Assembly (NCBI RefSeq): GCF_021284765.1
Contig: NZ_CP089924.1
Coordinates: 3,118,001-3,182,000, forward strand
DNA from: Lysobacter sp. 5GHs7-4
GTDB taxonomy: Bacteria > Pseudomonadota > Gammaproteobacteria > Xanthomonadales > Xanthomonadaceae
DNA: 64,000 nucleotides
Direction: 5' to 3'
Shown one piece after another: positions 19,639 through 28,130 of this stretch. Under the pieces are notes generated by a model. That model did no database searches and had not been told where the DNA came from. It saw only the letters and a list, made by a program, of their open reading frames with translations. Made by a program: the position numbers and the translations under genes. Every line of letters begins with the position of its first letter. Positions within the stretch are counted from its first letter, which is position 1.

Positions 19639-20309
19639 TGGACGACAGCGCGCGCCCGTCGAACGATGTCTCCAGGATCGGCCACACGTCCTCGGAACGC
19701 GCGCAGGCGGGAACGCCCATGACGTTTTCGCAGTACCGGTTCCTGGTGCTTTCCGATCTCTATCGGATCACCGGAAACGCGAAACGGACTTCGCTGCTTC
19801 GTTACATCTTCCACGGCGAGTCGTACCGATACAATTTCTGGATGCGCACCTGCGCCTACGCGAAGGGCAATCCCCTGCTCAGGTACACGCTCTATCCGTT
19901 CGCGCGCCTCGTGCTCGGGCACCTGGTCTACAAGCTGGGAATTTCCATCCCTGCCGGCACTTCCATCGGCAGCGGCTTCTACATCGGCCACTTCGGCGGC
20001 ATCGTCGTCAGCCAGAAGGCCACGATAGGGCGCAACTGCAACATCTCCCAGGGCGTGACGATCGGGCGCGCGAACCGCGGCAGGAATCAGGGCTATCCGG
20101 TCCTGGGGAACAACATCTATATCGGCCCTGGAGCGGTGATCGCCGGCAGCGTGCGTATCGGCGACAACGTGGCGATCGGCGCCAACTGCGTGGTCACGAC
20201 CGACATCCCGGACGACTCGGTGGTGGTCGGCATACCGGGCAGAATCATCTCCCAGGCGGGGGCGGCCGGTTACGTCAACAGGACGGATTACGACGGAAAG
20301 TTGGGCTAA
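19638..20309 (+). CDS. CysE-like hexapeptide-repeat acetyltransferase
   Basis: A protein of 223 residues whose second half is a left-handed beta-helix: repeated I-G/V hexapeptides (IPAGTSIGSGFYIGHFGG, ATIGRNCNISQGVTIG, IYIGPGAVIAGSVRIGDN) ending in the CysE-type IPDDSVVVGIPGRII. The catalytic His in GHFGG is present. The first part (FLVLSDLYRITGNAK, then SYRYNFWMRTCAYAK) matches putative colanic-acid/serine acetyltransferase-like proteins of capsule loci rather than true CysE. The ATG at 19638 is coupled to the previous stop; an internal ATG at 19719 would also give a full domain. Likely O-acetylates a sugar of the polymer using acetyl-CoA. It is the last gene of the plus-strand operon. Confidence 0.88.
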   Translation: MDDSARPSNDVSRIGHTSSERAQAGTPMTFSQYRFLVLSDLYRITGNAKRTSLLRYIFHGESYRYNFWMRTCAYAKGNPLLRYTLYPFARLVLGHLVYKLGISIPAGTSIGSGFYIGHFGGIVVSQKATIGRNCNISQGVTIGRANRGRNQGYPVLGNNIYIGPGAVIAGSVRIGDNVAIGANCVVTTDIPDDSVVVGIPGRIISQAGAAGYVNRTDYDGKLG

Positions 20310-20873
20310 GGCCAGGCCGTCCTTTCGCCGCCCGAGGATCGGCCTGGACCCCGCCGGCCGCGACCGCAACGACCCTGCGTGACGGTGCCGTCCCAGGCGC
20401 CCTACCCGTCTCCGTCGTACCCGCGAACGTCTGCGCAGACGCGCTTTGGGGGCGCCCGTCTCACCCGCAAATGCGACGCAAGCGCCGCAGACGGAGTCAG
20501 CCAAGTCACTGACGGGTGAAGACGTGCCCGTCCCTTGGCACGCTCTATTCCGGGTCTATCCGAGCCGGCTTTTGCGCAACCCCGCCATCAGGCGCTTAAG
20601 GCCAACACGGCCGAGCGAAGCCGCGCCATGCCGCAGACTTTGCCGAAAACGCCCCGTTCAGCATTTATGTCTTCGAACCCCAGCTGAATATGACCGAATT
20701 TGTCAGGTTCTGCGTCACAAAAGTCACTCTTGGCTGATCTGCGACACGTGAAGATCGTGTGAATTGCGATGAATGTCACAAAAAAAACAGCCCCCCGTCC
20801 CTAGCATCCGCCCCCGGCCACAAAGGAGGTGCCACCAATCGCCAACCCGAACCCTACGGAGTCGCAAGTCTAA
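20310..20873 (+). promoter_or_regulatory. Control region and leader of the secreted beta-helix gene
   Basis: A 564-bp stretch without a credible gene and relatively AT-rich near its end. A weak stem (CCAGGCCG at 20312, CGGCCTGG at 20340) follows the acetyltransferase stop. Near the 3' end are two copies of GTCACAAAA (20714 and 20775) and an ACACG...CGTGT inverted repeat (20745-20761), which could be operator sites. An exceptionally strong ribosome site AAGGAGGTG (20823-20831) lies about 43 nt upstream of the gene's ATG; it is followed 6 nt later by ATC, which opens an 11-codon frame ending in a TAA that abuts the ATG at 20874. No clear -35/-10 pair was identified. Confidence 0.45.
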
Positions 20874-23090
20874 ATGTCCCCATCCTCCCTTCGCAGCCAC
20901 AAGCTGCCCAGAGTTCTTCTTTCGCTTCTACTTCCGTCGCTTGGCTTCGCCGCATTCGGCACCGCTCAAGCCGCAACCTTCTACGTCCGCACCGACGGTG
21001 GCGATGCCGCCCAGTGCAACGGCCGCGCCGATGCGGCTTATCCCGGTAGCGGAACCGCCCAGGCCTGCGCCTGGAAGAACCCCAACATCGCCATGCCCTC
21101 CTCGGGTAGCGCACGCATCGCAGGCGGCGACACGCTGCTGATCGGCGCCGGTAGCTTCCAGATCGGCAGCGGCGGTTACATGCAGAAGATTCCGAGCGGC
21201 CCGAACTCGGCCTCGCGCACCCGCATCCTCGGCAAGGCCGGCACCAAGCTGGTCGGCGTCGCCGGCACGCATCGCGTGCTCAACCTCGAAGGCAGCTCGA
21301 ACGTCGAAGTCGGCAATCTCGAAATCACCGACAACAGCGACTGCGTCTACAACCATTCCAATTCCGCCGCGACCTGCACCAGCGCGATGGCCTGGGCCCG
21401 TGTGGGCGTCTACGCCACGGCCTCGGACAACGTGTGGATGCACGACGTGAACGTGCACGGTATGGCGGCGCGCGGCTTCAACGCCGGCGGCCTGTCCAAC
21501 TGGACCCTCGAACGCGTCAAGATGAACAAGAACGGCAGCGCTGGCTGGGACGGCAACGTCGGCACCGGTTCGAACTCGGGCCAGATGATCATGCGCGACA
21601 TCGAGATCGGCTGGAACGGCTGCGGCGAGCGCGTCGCGACCGGCGAGCCGTGGGCCTGCTGGGCGCAGACCACCGGCGGCTACGGCGACGGTTTCGGTAC
21701 CGTCGACACCGGCGGCCAGTGGCTGATCGAAGATGCCTTCATCCACCACAACACGTCCGACGGCCTGGACCTGCGTTACATGAACGGCGCCGACACCACC
21801 AACGTGACGCTGCGCCGCATCTACTCGGTCGCCAACGCCGGCAACCAGGTCAAGATCAAGGGCAACTCGCTGATCGAGAACTCCGTCCTGGTGGGCAACT
21901 GTACCTACTTCCACGGCAAGTACTACATGGCCGAGGCCGACCTGTGCCGCGCCTACGGCAGCACGCTGCTGTTGATCCTGACCGGCAACGACACCGCGAC
22001 CGTGCGCCACAACACCATCGCCGGCGAAGGCGATGCGCAGATCGCCTATGGCGAAGGCGCTTCCACCGACAAGGTCAACATCCAGAACAATCTGGTGGTC
22101 GGCTTCCCGTACTACGCCAACAACGCCACCGCGACGCTGTTCAGCGGCGGCAGCGCTCCGGCAGCCAAGTCCTTCTCCGGCAACATGGCTTGGAAAGTGC
22201 GCACCTGCCAGACCGGAACCACCTGCACCCAGGACCCGAAGCTGACCAACATGACCCTGGCGGCGTTCGATGCCGAGCCGCTCGCCGGTAGCCCGGTGAC
22301 CGACAAGGCCCCGATGATCAGCGGCATGTCCACCGACTTCGTCCTGCAGCCGCGTCCTTCGGGTGCCGCCAACGACGTGGGCGCCTACGAAGTCCAGGCC
22401 GGTGGCAATTCGCAGCCGCCGCAGCCGCCGACTCCGACCTGCACCCGCGCAGCGCCAACCGTGACCCTCACGGGTCCGACCGCCGCAGTCGCCGCCGGCA
22501 CGGAGAACAAGTACACGCTGAGCCTGAAGAACAACGACAGCAGCGCCTGCGCCAACACCTCGTTCGCTATCGCCCGCAGCGTTCCCAGCGGCTGGACCGG
22601 CGAACTGTCGACGACCGCGATCGCGCTTTCTCCTGGCGCCAGCGGCACGGCGACCCTGGCCGTGATGTCGAACACCAAGGCCGCCGTCGGCAGCTACGGC
22701 ATCGGCGTGGGCACCAGCAGCGCCAACGGTGCGACCCATACCGGCAACGCCTCGGTCACCTATAACGTCGCCGCGGCCGCCGTCGGCCTGACCGAAACCG
22801 TCAGCACCAGCAAGGCCAGCTACAAGGCCGGCGAAGTCGTGTCGATCACCGCCCGTGTTCTCAACAACGGCGTGGCGGTCTCGGGCGCGAGCGTCGCGTT
22901 CGACGCGCTGAAGCCGAACGGCGTCAACCACGTGATCCTGAGCGCCACCACCGACGCCAACGGCTATGCCAAGGTGTCCTTCACCTCCGGCGTGGGTTCC
23001 AGCTCGATCGGTACCTACAAGCTCTCGGCGGTGGCCACCTCCGGCAGCCTGACGAAGACGGCAACCACGACCTTCTCGGTCTACAAGTAA
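20874..23090 (+). CDS. Secreted beta-helix protein with Ig-like C-terminal domains
   Basis: A 738-residue exported protein. Signal peptide: basic start (SSLRSHKLPR), hydrophobic core, cleavage after AQA near residue 33. Residues about 34-490 form a right-handed parallel beta-helix closely matching the lipoprotein at 16668-18242 (shared blocks: YVR-DGGDA-QCNGRADA, GTHRVLNL-GSSNVEVG-LEITDNSDC, GNQVK-KGNSLIENSVLVGNC). A Pro-rich linker (NSQPPQPPTPTC) leads to a NEW3/CARDB-like beta-sandwich (VTLTGPTAAVAAGTENKYTL) and a bacterial Ig-like (Big_1-type) domain with VSITARVLNNGVAVSGASV. Likely acts on or binds an extracellular polysaccharide. A terminator follows 24 bp after the stop, and the gene has its own long upstream region, so it can be expressed apart from the operon. 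Confidence 0.88.
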   Translation: MSPSSLRSHKLPRVLLSLLLPSLGFAAFGTAQAATFYVRTDGGDAAQCNGRADAAYPGSGTAQACAWKNPNIAMPSSGSARIAGGDTLLIGAGSFQIGSGGYMQKIPSGPNSASRTRILGKAGTKLVGVAGTHRVLNLEGSSNVEVGNLEITDNSDCVYNHSNSAATCTSAMAWARVGVYATASDNVWMHDVNVHGMAARGFNAGGLSNWTLERVKMNKNGSAGWDGNVGTGSNSGQMIMRDIEIGWNGCGERVATGEPWACWAQTTGGYGDGFGTVDTGGQWLIEDAFIHHNTSDGLDLRYMNGADTTNVTLRRIYSVANAGNQVKIKGNSLIENSVLVGNCTYFHGKYYMAEADLCRAYGSTLLLILTGNDTATVRHNTIAGEGDAQIAYGEGASTDKVNIQNNLVVGFPYYANNATATLFSGGSAPAAKSFSGNMAWKVRTCQTGTTCTQDPKLTNMTLAAFDAEPLAGSPVTDKAPMISGMSTDFVLQPRPSGAANDVGAYEVQAGGNSQPPQPPTPTCTRAAPTVTLTGPTAAVAAGTENKYTLSLKNNDSSACANTSFAIARSVPSGWTGELSTTAIALSPGASGTATLAVMSNTKAAVGSYGIGVGTSSANGATHTGNASVTYNVAAAAVGLTETVSTSKASYKAGEVVSITARVLNNGVAVSGASVAFDALKPNGVNHVILSATTDANGYAKVSFTSGVGSSSIGTYKLSAVATSGSLTKTATTTFSVYK

Positions 23091-23113
23091 GCGGCCGTAC
23101 CGAAGCAAGAAAG

Positions 23114-23140
23114 AGCCCCGGCTATCCGGGGCTTTTTTTT
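23114..23140 (+). terminator. Rho-independent terminator
   Basis: AGCCCCGG (23114-23121), loop CTAT, CCGGGGCT (23126-23133), followed by an uninterrupted T-run to 23140. A strong intrinsic terminator for the secreted beta-helix gene, placed between two convergent genes. Confidence 0.95.
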
Positions 23141-23193
23141 GCGCCGATCTTTTCACCGGCGGGATGGTCGCGGCCCGACGCGCTGCGCGCTCC

Positions 23194-23958
23194 TCATCGG
23201 CTCGCGGGCCGCTCGCCGTGGTCGCGCCAGCGGTAGTAGGCGATCCCCACCCACTCGTGCAGGGCAAGCTCGGTATTGGCGAGCGCGCTGGTTCGCGGAA
23301 CCAGCGCCCAAGGCAGGCGCGAGGGCAAGCTGCGCGCATCCGTGGCCAGCGGACACACTTCGAAACCCGCACCGGCAAACGCCGCGCGTGCACGCGGCAT
23401 GTGGATCAGCGAAGTCACCAGCACAATGCGGCCGGGCAGCGGCGGCGACAAGCCCGCGGCATGACGAGCGTTGTCCCAGGTATCGTCGGATCGGCTATCC
23501 ACGCGCAGGGCCGCCGCCGGAATGCCCTGCGTTTGCGCATACGCCGCCATCAGCTCGGCCACGCCGATGCCGCCGCGGGGCTCGCCGCCTTCCAGCACCA
23601 GCAGGCGCCCTTCGCGCTCGCGCCACCAGGCGACCGCGCGGTCCATCCGTCGCCGCGAGGCCAGATTGAGCACGGAGAAATCGGCAGGGCCGCGCGGGCG
23701 CCCGTCGCTACCGCCACCCAGCACGACGGCAATCGACGGCGGCGCGGTTCGGCACGCGAGCGGCGCAGCGACCGGAGCTTGCAGCGGCTTCCCGAGCAGA
23801 TTGGCCACCAGCGGCGTCATGCTCGCCAGCGCTACGACCGCCAGCGTAGCGCTCGCGATCAACGGCCATCGCCGGCGCTGGCGACGGCCCCACGCCCAAG
23901 GCATCGCCGCAGCCGCCAGCAACAGCCACGCGAGCGGAGAGAGCAGCCAGGTCGTCAC
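23194..23958 (-). CDS. YdcF/ElyC-like DUF218 membrane protein
   Basis: A 254-residue protein of the DUF218 (YdcF/SanA/ElyC) family. Two N-terminal membrane segments (WLLSPLAWLLLAAAAMPWAW and an Ala/Leu-rich one near residues 33-50) precede the domain, which shows AVVLGGGSDGR, LLVLEGGEP, RVDSRSDDTWDNARHAA (the family's T-x-x-N signature) and VLVTSLIHMPRARAAF. The start is a GTG one base after the stop of the flippase gene. Family members are linked to envelope carbohydrate and undecaprenyl-linked precursor metabolism, which suits this locus. Biochemical function is unknown. Confidence 0.85.
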   Translation of the reverse strand: MTTWLLSPLAWLLLAAAAMPWAWGRRQRRRWPLIASATLAVVALASMTPLVANLLGKPLQAPVAAPLACRTAPPSIAVVLGGGSDGRPRGPADFSVLNLASRRRMDRAVAWWREREGRLLVLEGGEPRGGIGVAELMAAYAQTQGIPAAALRVDSRSDDTWDNARHAAGLSPPLPGRIVLVTSLIHMPRARAAFAGAGFEVCPLATDARSLPSRLPWALVPRTSALANTELALHEWVGIAYYRWRDHGERPASR

Positions 23959-23959
23959 C

Positions 23960-25480
23960 TCATCGCGACCGCGCGATCAGGGCCATCGCCATCCCGCGCA
24001 TTTTTCGATCCAGGACCATGACCGGCAACGCATACAACGACACGAACAGCAAGCCGGCGACCGCCAACCGCTGCCAAACGACGTGCAGCCCGAACAGGTC
24101 GGTGCTGCGCGCCACGCACACCAGCACCACCAGGCATGCGAGCGATACCGCGACCGCACGCGCGTCCGGCAGGCGCGCCAATCCCTTGGGACAGATCGCG
24201 AACTGGGCGACGGCCAACGCGCCGTAGGCGATCGCGGTCGACCACACGCTGCCCATGTAGCCCATTCTCGGAATCAGGATCAAATTCATGACGACATTCA
24301 GCAGCGCCGCGCCCAGGGTGATGACCAGCACCTGCATCGTCCGCTTCTTCAATTGCAGGCCGTAGTTCGAGATGGCGAGCACGGCATAGGTCGACACGGT
24401 GATCCCGATCACGATGAACACTTCGCCGGATGCGGCCTTGTCGTGCCCGCTCAGCGCCACCAACAGGTCCTGTCCCGACACCAGCAGAATTCCGATCACC
24501 GCCACCACCGCGTAGGTCATCGGCAGCAATACTTTCTCCTTGAGCGCACGCACGGCGTCGCTGCCGCCGGTTTCGTAGGCGCGCATGACCACCGGCGTGA
24601 ACGCCTCGGACAGGGTCGCGTCTATGAACACGTTCAGTTGCATCGCCAGCGAATAGCCGATGGCGTAGATGCCGACGGCCGCGAAATCGCCGGTGATCTG
24701 CTTGATCAGAACGCGATCCACGTTGGCCAGGATGCTGAAGGCCAGCTCATGCGCCATCAGTGGTAGCCCATAGACCAATCCGCTACGCACGGCATGCCAA
24801 TCCAACGCACCGCGCGCGACGCTGACGTTGCGGTACATCCAGTGCGCGAGCCAGGCCAGCAACAGCACGGTGGCGACGATCTTGCCGCCGTATACCGCCA
24901 AAGCGCTCCTCTGCACCAGGATCACCGCGCCCAACACCAGCACCAGCTCCAGCATGCGTCCGATGACGCGCATGGCCATGACGATGTCGGAGCGCTCGCT
25001 GGCGCGTATCACCATCTGCACGATATTGACGGCCGCCAACATCGGCATCATCACCACCGCGCACCAGACCAATGGCGAGAACGCGCCTTCCCCGAGCCAG
25101 GACCAGAGCGCGATGACGGACACCCCCGCGAGCCATATCGTGCCGGACAGCATCAGGGGCAGCAGCACCATGTTGGTGCCGAACTCCTGCATTCGCCGCT
25201 CGTCTCCGTCGTATGGGTAGAAGCGCACGATCGCGTGCGGCGTGCCCAGCTTGATGATGGCAACGCCCAGCAGCATCATGGTTTCGTAGTACCGGAGAAT
25301 GCCGAACTGGGTGTTGTCGAGAAAGCGGGTCAGGATCGGGAACGAGATGAAACCCGCCAACATCACCAGCCCGTTGGAGATCGAGTAGCGCAGGTAATGG
25401 GTAATGATGCTTGGCCGCTCCCGCGGCATGGTGCGCATGCCTTCGTCCGCGCCCGACGCGCGCTCGGCCGAACCGTTCAT
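23960..25480 (-). CDS. Wzx-like polysaccharide flippase
   Basis: A 506-residue inner-membrane protein of the MOP/polysaccharide-transporter (RfbX/Wzx, PST) superfamily with about 12-14 hydrophobic segments. The N-terminus (YLRYSISNGLVMLAGFISFPILTRFLDNTQFGILRYY) is characteristic, with R/D residues after the first helix; GIYAIGYSLAMQLNVFIDATLSEAFTPVV is typical of the middle. It would flip the undecaprenyl-linked repeat unit across the inner membrane for the Wzy-like polymerase. The ATG at 25480 is chosen because GAGG lies 9 nt upstream; the frame remains open further upstream without a membrane segment. Its gene lies 38 bp after the GIPC-like gene. Confidence 0.88.
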   Translation of the reverse strand: MNGSAERASGADEGMRTMPRERPSIITHYLRYSISNGLVMLAGFISFPILTRFLDNTQFGILRYYETMMLLGVAIIKLGTPHAIVRFYPYDGDERRMQEFGTNMVLLPLMLSGTIWLAGVSVIALWSWLGEGAFSPLVWCAVVMMPMLAAVNIVQMVIRASERSDIVMAMRVIGRMLELVLVLGAVILVQRSALAVYGGKIVATVLLLAWLAHWMYRNVSVARGALDWHAVRSGLVYGLPLMAHELAFSILANVDRVLIKQITGDFAAVGIYAIGYSLAMQLNVFIDATLSEAFTPVVMRAYETGGSDAVRALKEKVLLPMTYAVVAVIGILLVSGQDLLVALSGHDKAASGEVFIVIGITVSTYAVLAISNYGLQLKKRTMQVLVITLGAALLNVVMNLILIPRMGYMGSVWSTAIAYGALAVAQFAICPKGLARLPDARAVAVSLACLVVLVCVARSTDLFGLHVVWQRLAVAGLLFVSLYALPVMVLDRKMRGMAMALIARSR

Positions 25481-25518
25481 ACCGCGTAACCTCGATCGCC
25501 GTGGAACGCCATTTCGCA

Positions 25519-27285
25519 TCACCGCCGGGGAGAGTCCGGATGAGCCGGGCCGTTGACCGACGCCGGATGGGGAGCCGCCACCGACTGCGTTGGGCCGGCA
25601 AACGACGCGCGAGCACCTGCGTCCATTGCGGCCCGCTCGTCCAGCACCTCCACATACGCGCTGTTCGGCGGGCGCCCGAGCACGTCCAGGACTTCGACGC
25701 CGCCGGCCGCGTTGTAGGTATGGCATCCATCGACACTGCGCGTCAGGTAGGGAGCGAGCCGCGAAAGTGGCCGCTCGCGGTACGTAGTGGGCCCCAGCTC
25801 CAGCACTTCGTTGAATACGACCGCATTGCCATAGCCCGGCCCGCAATCCTGCGCCGGCCGGATCAACCTGCCGTTGCGCCGGAACAGCTTTCCCGCCATC
25901 CGTGCGCGGCGCACGTCGCAGACGATGGGAGATTCCGGATGCGGCACGTACGGTCCGTCGAGCCTATCGGCGACGAACAGGAACAGTTCGTCGCAGGTAT
26001 TGTTCTGGTTCTCCGCGACGTTGGCGAACAGGTACCAACGGCCTTCGTGATGATGGAGGGTGGGATCCACGCAGACGCGTCCGGTGACGAGATCCCGCAC
26101 CCGCGTCCATCCCAACGGGAAGTCGGTGGCCCGATACAGGCTGACGCGCTGGTCGTAACTGGACTCTACCGTCATGTACCACTGCCCATCGGAGGCAAAG
26201 ACTTGCGGGAAAGACAGGTGCCCGGGCTCGTCCAAGGCGACGCCGAGCGCGCGCGCGCGCCCCGCCGTCAGTTCCACGCAGGCGATGGTCGCTTTCTTGA
26301 GGCGCGGGTCCAGCATTTCCTCCACGAACAGCAGCCTGCGATCCTGCGCCATCACTACGAAGGGGTCGCCCCACCACCCCTTCGGCGCTTTCAGCAGCGC
26401 ATGCGATCCGATCACCGGCGACTGCGGATCCAGCGGCGCTCCGCCCAGGCGCAGCACCAGCGTCCAGCCGACGCGAGCGTTCCTGAACCAGCCGGTCAGC
26501 CAACGTGGGGACGCACGCACGATCGACGCGAATGCGCGTAGCCCGGCGGATCGCCCGATCGGCGCCTGCGGCTGAAGTTCCAACGTCGCCATCGAAACGG
26601 AGCCTGCGGCGAGGTTTTCCCGGGCCCTGCGATGCAGGGCGCGCAGCAGCAAGGCGGGCAGCTTGCGGAACGCATCTTCGCGCTGTTTGAGAAATGAAGT
26701 CGCCCGGGTCCGGCCCCAACTGGCGGCGAGGTCGATGGGAGCCTGGTTCGGCTCGCGCAGGACCAGAGCCATCTGCGTCGCGGTTTCGCGGCGCATCATC
26801 GGGCCTAGCAGCGAGAGCCCCGCATTGCGAGGGTCGAGCAGGCTCGCGTCGATATGCCAGCAAGCGCATTCGATCCGGCTGGCCAGGGCGGACGCCCAGG
26901 GTTCGGTACCGAGCACGATGACGAGATCGGGGTGCGATCCGCTGATGCGGTCAGGCAGGGAGACCTCGCGTCCGCGTCCGGTGGCCTCTTGCGGATCGGA
27001 CGGCATCGGCGTCGCCGCCAGGCTGCGGCTGCCGCCGAGCAAGGCATGCTCGAACGCAAGCAAGGCGCGGACGCTTCCGGGAATTCCGGAGACCTCGGGC
27101 AGCGCCGCGTCGTCGGCGATCAGCGTCGTCAGCTCGATCCAGGCATAGTCGGCCGCCAGACCGTGGAATGCCCGTAACCAGCCCGGCACCTGCGGCGGAC
27201 CTACCAGGGTTACGCGCAACGGCCGCGCGGCGACCGTTGGCGCGGGATAGAGCGGGGTTCGCGCTCGCGTGCCGATGCCTGTCAT
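25519..27285 (-). CDS. GIPC-transferase-like protein (GINT1 N-domain/GH43-like propeller)
   Basis: A 588-residue protein with two parts. Residues about 20-260 form an alpha/beta domain (LRVTLVGPPQVPGWLRAFHG, PDLVIVLGTEPWASAL, ASLLDPRNAGLSLLGPMMRRE), resembling the formyltransferase-like module found in this family. Residues about 290-560 form a five-bladed propeller-like domain with KAPKGWWGDPFVVM, HLSFPQVFASDGQWYM, CVDPTLHHHEGRWYLFANV and RNGRLIRPAQDCGPGYGNAVVF. The latter are hallmarks of the domain named after plant glucosamine inositolphosphorylceramide transferase 1. Starts at an ATG overlapping the hydrolase stop (ATGA). In bacteria such proteins occur in surface-glycan loci; a transfer or glycosidase-like role on a lipid- or carrier-linked sugar is inferred, not shown. 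Confidence 0.8.
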   Translation of the reverse strand: MTGIGTRARTPLYPAPTVAARPLRVTLVGPPQVPGWLRAFHGLAADYAWIELTTLIADDAALPEVSGIPGSVRALLAFEHALLGGSRSLAATPMPSDPQEATGRGREVSLPDRISGSHPDLVIVLGTEPWASALASRIECACWHIDASLLDPRNAGLSLLGPMMRRETATQMALVLREPNQAPIDLAASWGRTRATSFLKQREDAFRKLPALLLRALHRRARENLAAGSVSMATLELQPQAPIGRSAGLRAFASIVRASPRWLTGWFRNARVGWTLVLRLGGAPLDPQSPVIGSHALLKAPKGWWGDPFVVMAQDRRLLFVEEMLDPRLKKATIACVELTAGRARALGVALDEPGHLSFPQVFASDGQWYMTVESSYDQRVSLYRATDFPLGWTRVRDLVTGRVCVDPTLHHHEGRWYLFANVAENQNNTCDELFLFVADRLDGPYVPHPESPIVCDVRRARMAGKLFRRNGRLIRPAQDCGPGYGNAVVFNEVLELGPTTYRERPLSRLAPYLTRSVDGCHTYNAAGGVEVLDVLGRPPNSAYVEVLDERAAMDAGARASFAGPTQSVAAPHPASVNGPAHPDSPRR

Positions 27286-28130
27286 CCGATTTGCCGCCCC
27301 GGCAACCGGGCCATCCAGTCCACGATCGCTGCGATCAGGCGCTCGCGCTGCGTCCGCCCGAAATAAGTGTGGTCGCAATCGGGCCAGTAGTGCATCGTCA
27401 CGCGCGGGTCGCGCGCCGCGGCGCCGAAGGCCCATTCGAACTGGCGCGTATGCAGGAACCGATCGGCGAAGCCGCCGCTGAAGATGCACAGCAGGCGGAC
27501 ATCGCGCGCCACCATCGCCGCGAACTGTTCCCGAGCCTGCGCATGACTGGGCCAGGTGCGAAACGCGTTCGAATCCAGACCGGCGTTTCCGCGCATGCGC
27601 CCGCGCATCTTGCGGGCGAAGTGCCGCCATTCCCTGGGCAGGCGACGCAGCAGCTCGAGCGTACGCGCGTAGTGGTACCAGGGACCGGTGAAGCACAAAC
27701 CGTCCAGCTGCAATACCGCCGACACCCGCGCATCGATGTTGGCGACATCCCAGCCGGTATCGGCGGCGCTGCAGATTCCACCCACCGCGAAGACGCGGCA
27801 GCCGTGCATCGCCTCGAGCTGGTCCAAGGCGGCGATCGTCGCCTGCGTGGCGTCGCACTCCGGCATGCGCGGCGCCTCTCCCACGCCGGGAATATCGTAT
27901 CGGAAGCTTCGAATGCCCCGCGCCGCGAGCTGCTGGGCCAGCAGCGCATGCAATCGGAACGGCCCGGATCGAGGTTGCAGGCCCGCGCTGGGCAACAGCA
28001 GCGTCGGCCCGGTGCCGGGCGCGCCGCTGAGTACGCCGTGCAAGCGTCCGCCGGGGCCGAAGCGCACGAACACATCCTCGGCCGCGGCGGCCTCGACGGG
28101 CGCGGCATCCAGCAGCGCATTCATGCCCAT
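27282..28130 (-). CDS. Alpha/beta-hydrolase, exosortase-A-associated hydrolase 1-like
   Basis: A 282-residue alpha/beta-hydrolase. The nucleophile-elbow region reads AVGGICSAAD: a Cys sits where the GxSxG serine is expected, as in hydrolase-1 proteins of exosortase-A exopolysaccharide loci (GLCDAAS-type). A C-terminal WPDCDHTYF supplies an Asp and the catalytic-type His. TLLLPSAGLQPRSGPFR and RSFRYDIPGVGEA form the oxyanion and following strands. The start is either 28130 or 28124 (two close Met codons); both overlap the stop of the second hydrolase. Because the neighbouring NRPS-PKS lacks a thioesterase domain, this enzyme or its partner could release or transfer its product; this is inference. 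Confidence 0.82.
   Translation of the reverse strand: MGMNALLDAAPVEAAAAEDVFVRFGPGGRLHGVLSGAPGTGPTLLLPSAGLQPRSGPFRLHALLAQQLAARGIRSFRYDIPGVGEAPRMPECDATQATIAALDQLEAMHGCRVFAVGGICSAADTGWDVANIDARVSAVLQLDGLCFTGPWYHYARTLELLRRLPREWRHFARKMRGRMRGNAGLDSNAFRTWPSHAQAREQFAAMVARDVRLLCIFSGGFADRFLHTRQFEWAFGAAARDPRVTMHYWPDCDHTYFGRTQRERLIAAIVDWMARLPGRQIG

Noticed and set aside
20535..20552. TTGGCACG with ATTCC downstream, resembling a sigma-54 promoter
   Set aside because: The -12 GC is absent (ATTCC, not TTGC), so it does not meet the sigma-54 consensus.
20758..20780. TGTGA...TCACA inverted repeat resembling a CRP/Clp site
   Set aside because: The arms are 13 bp apart, not the 6 bp required; kept only as part of the general control region.
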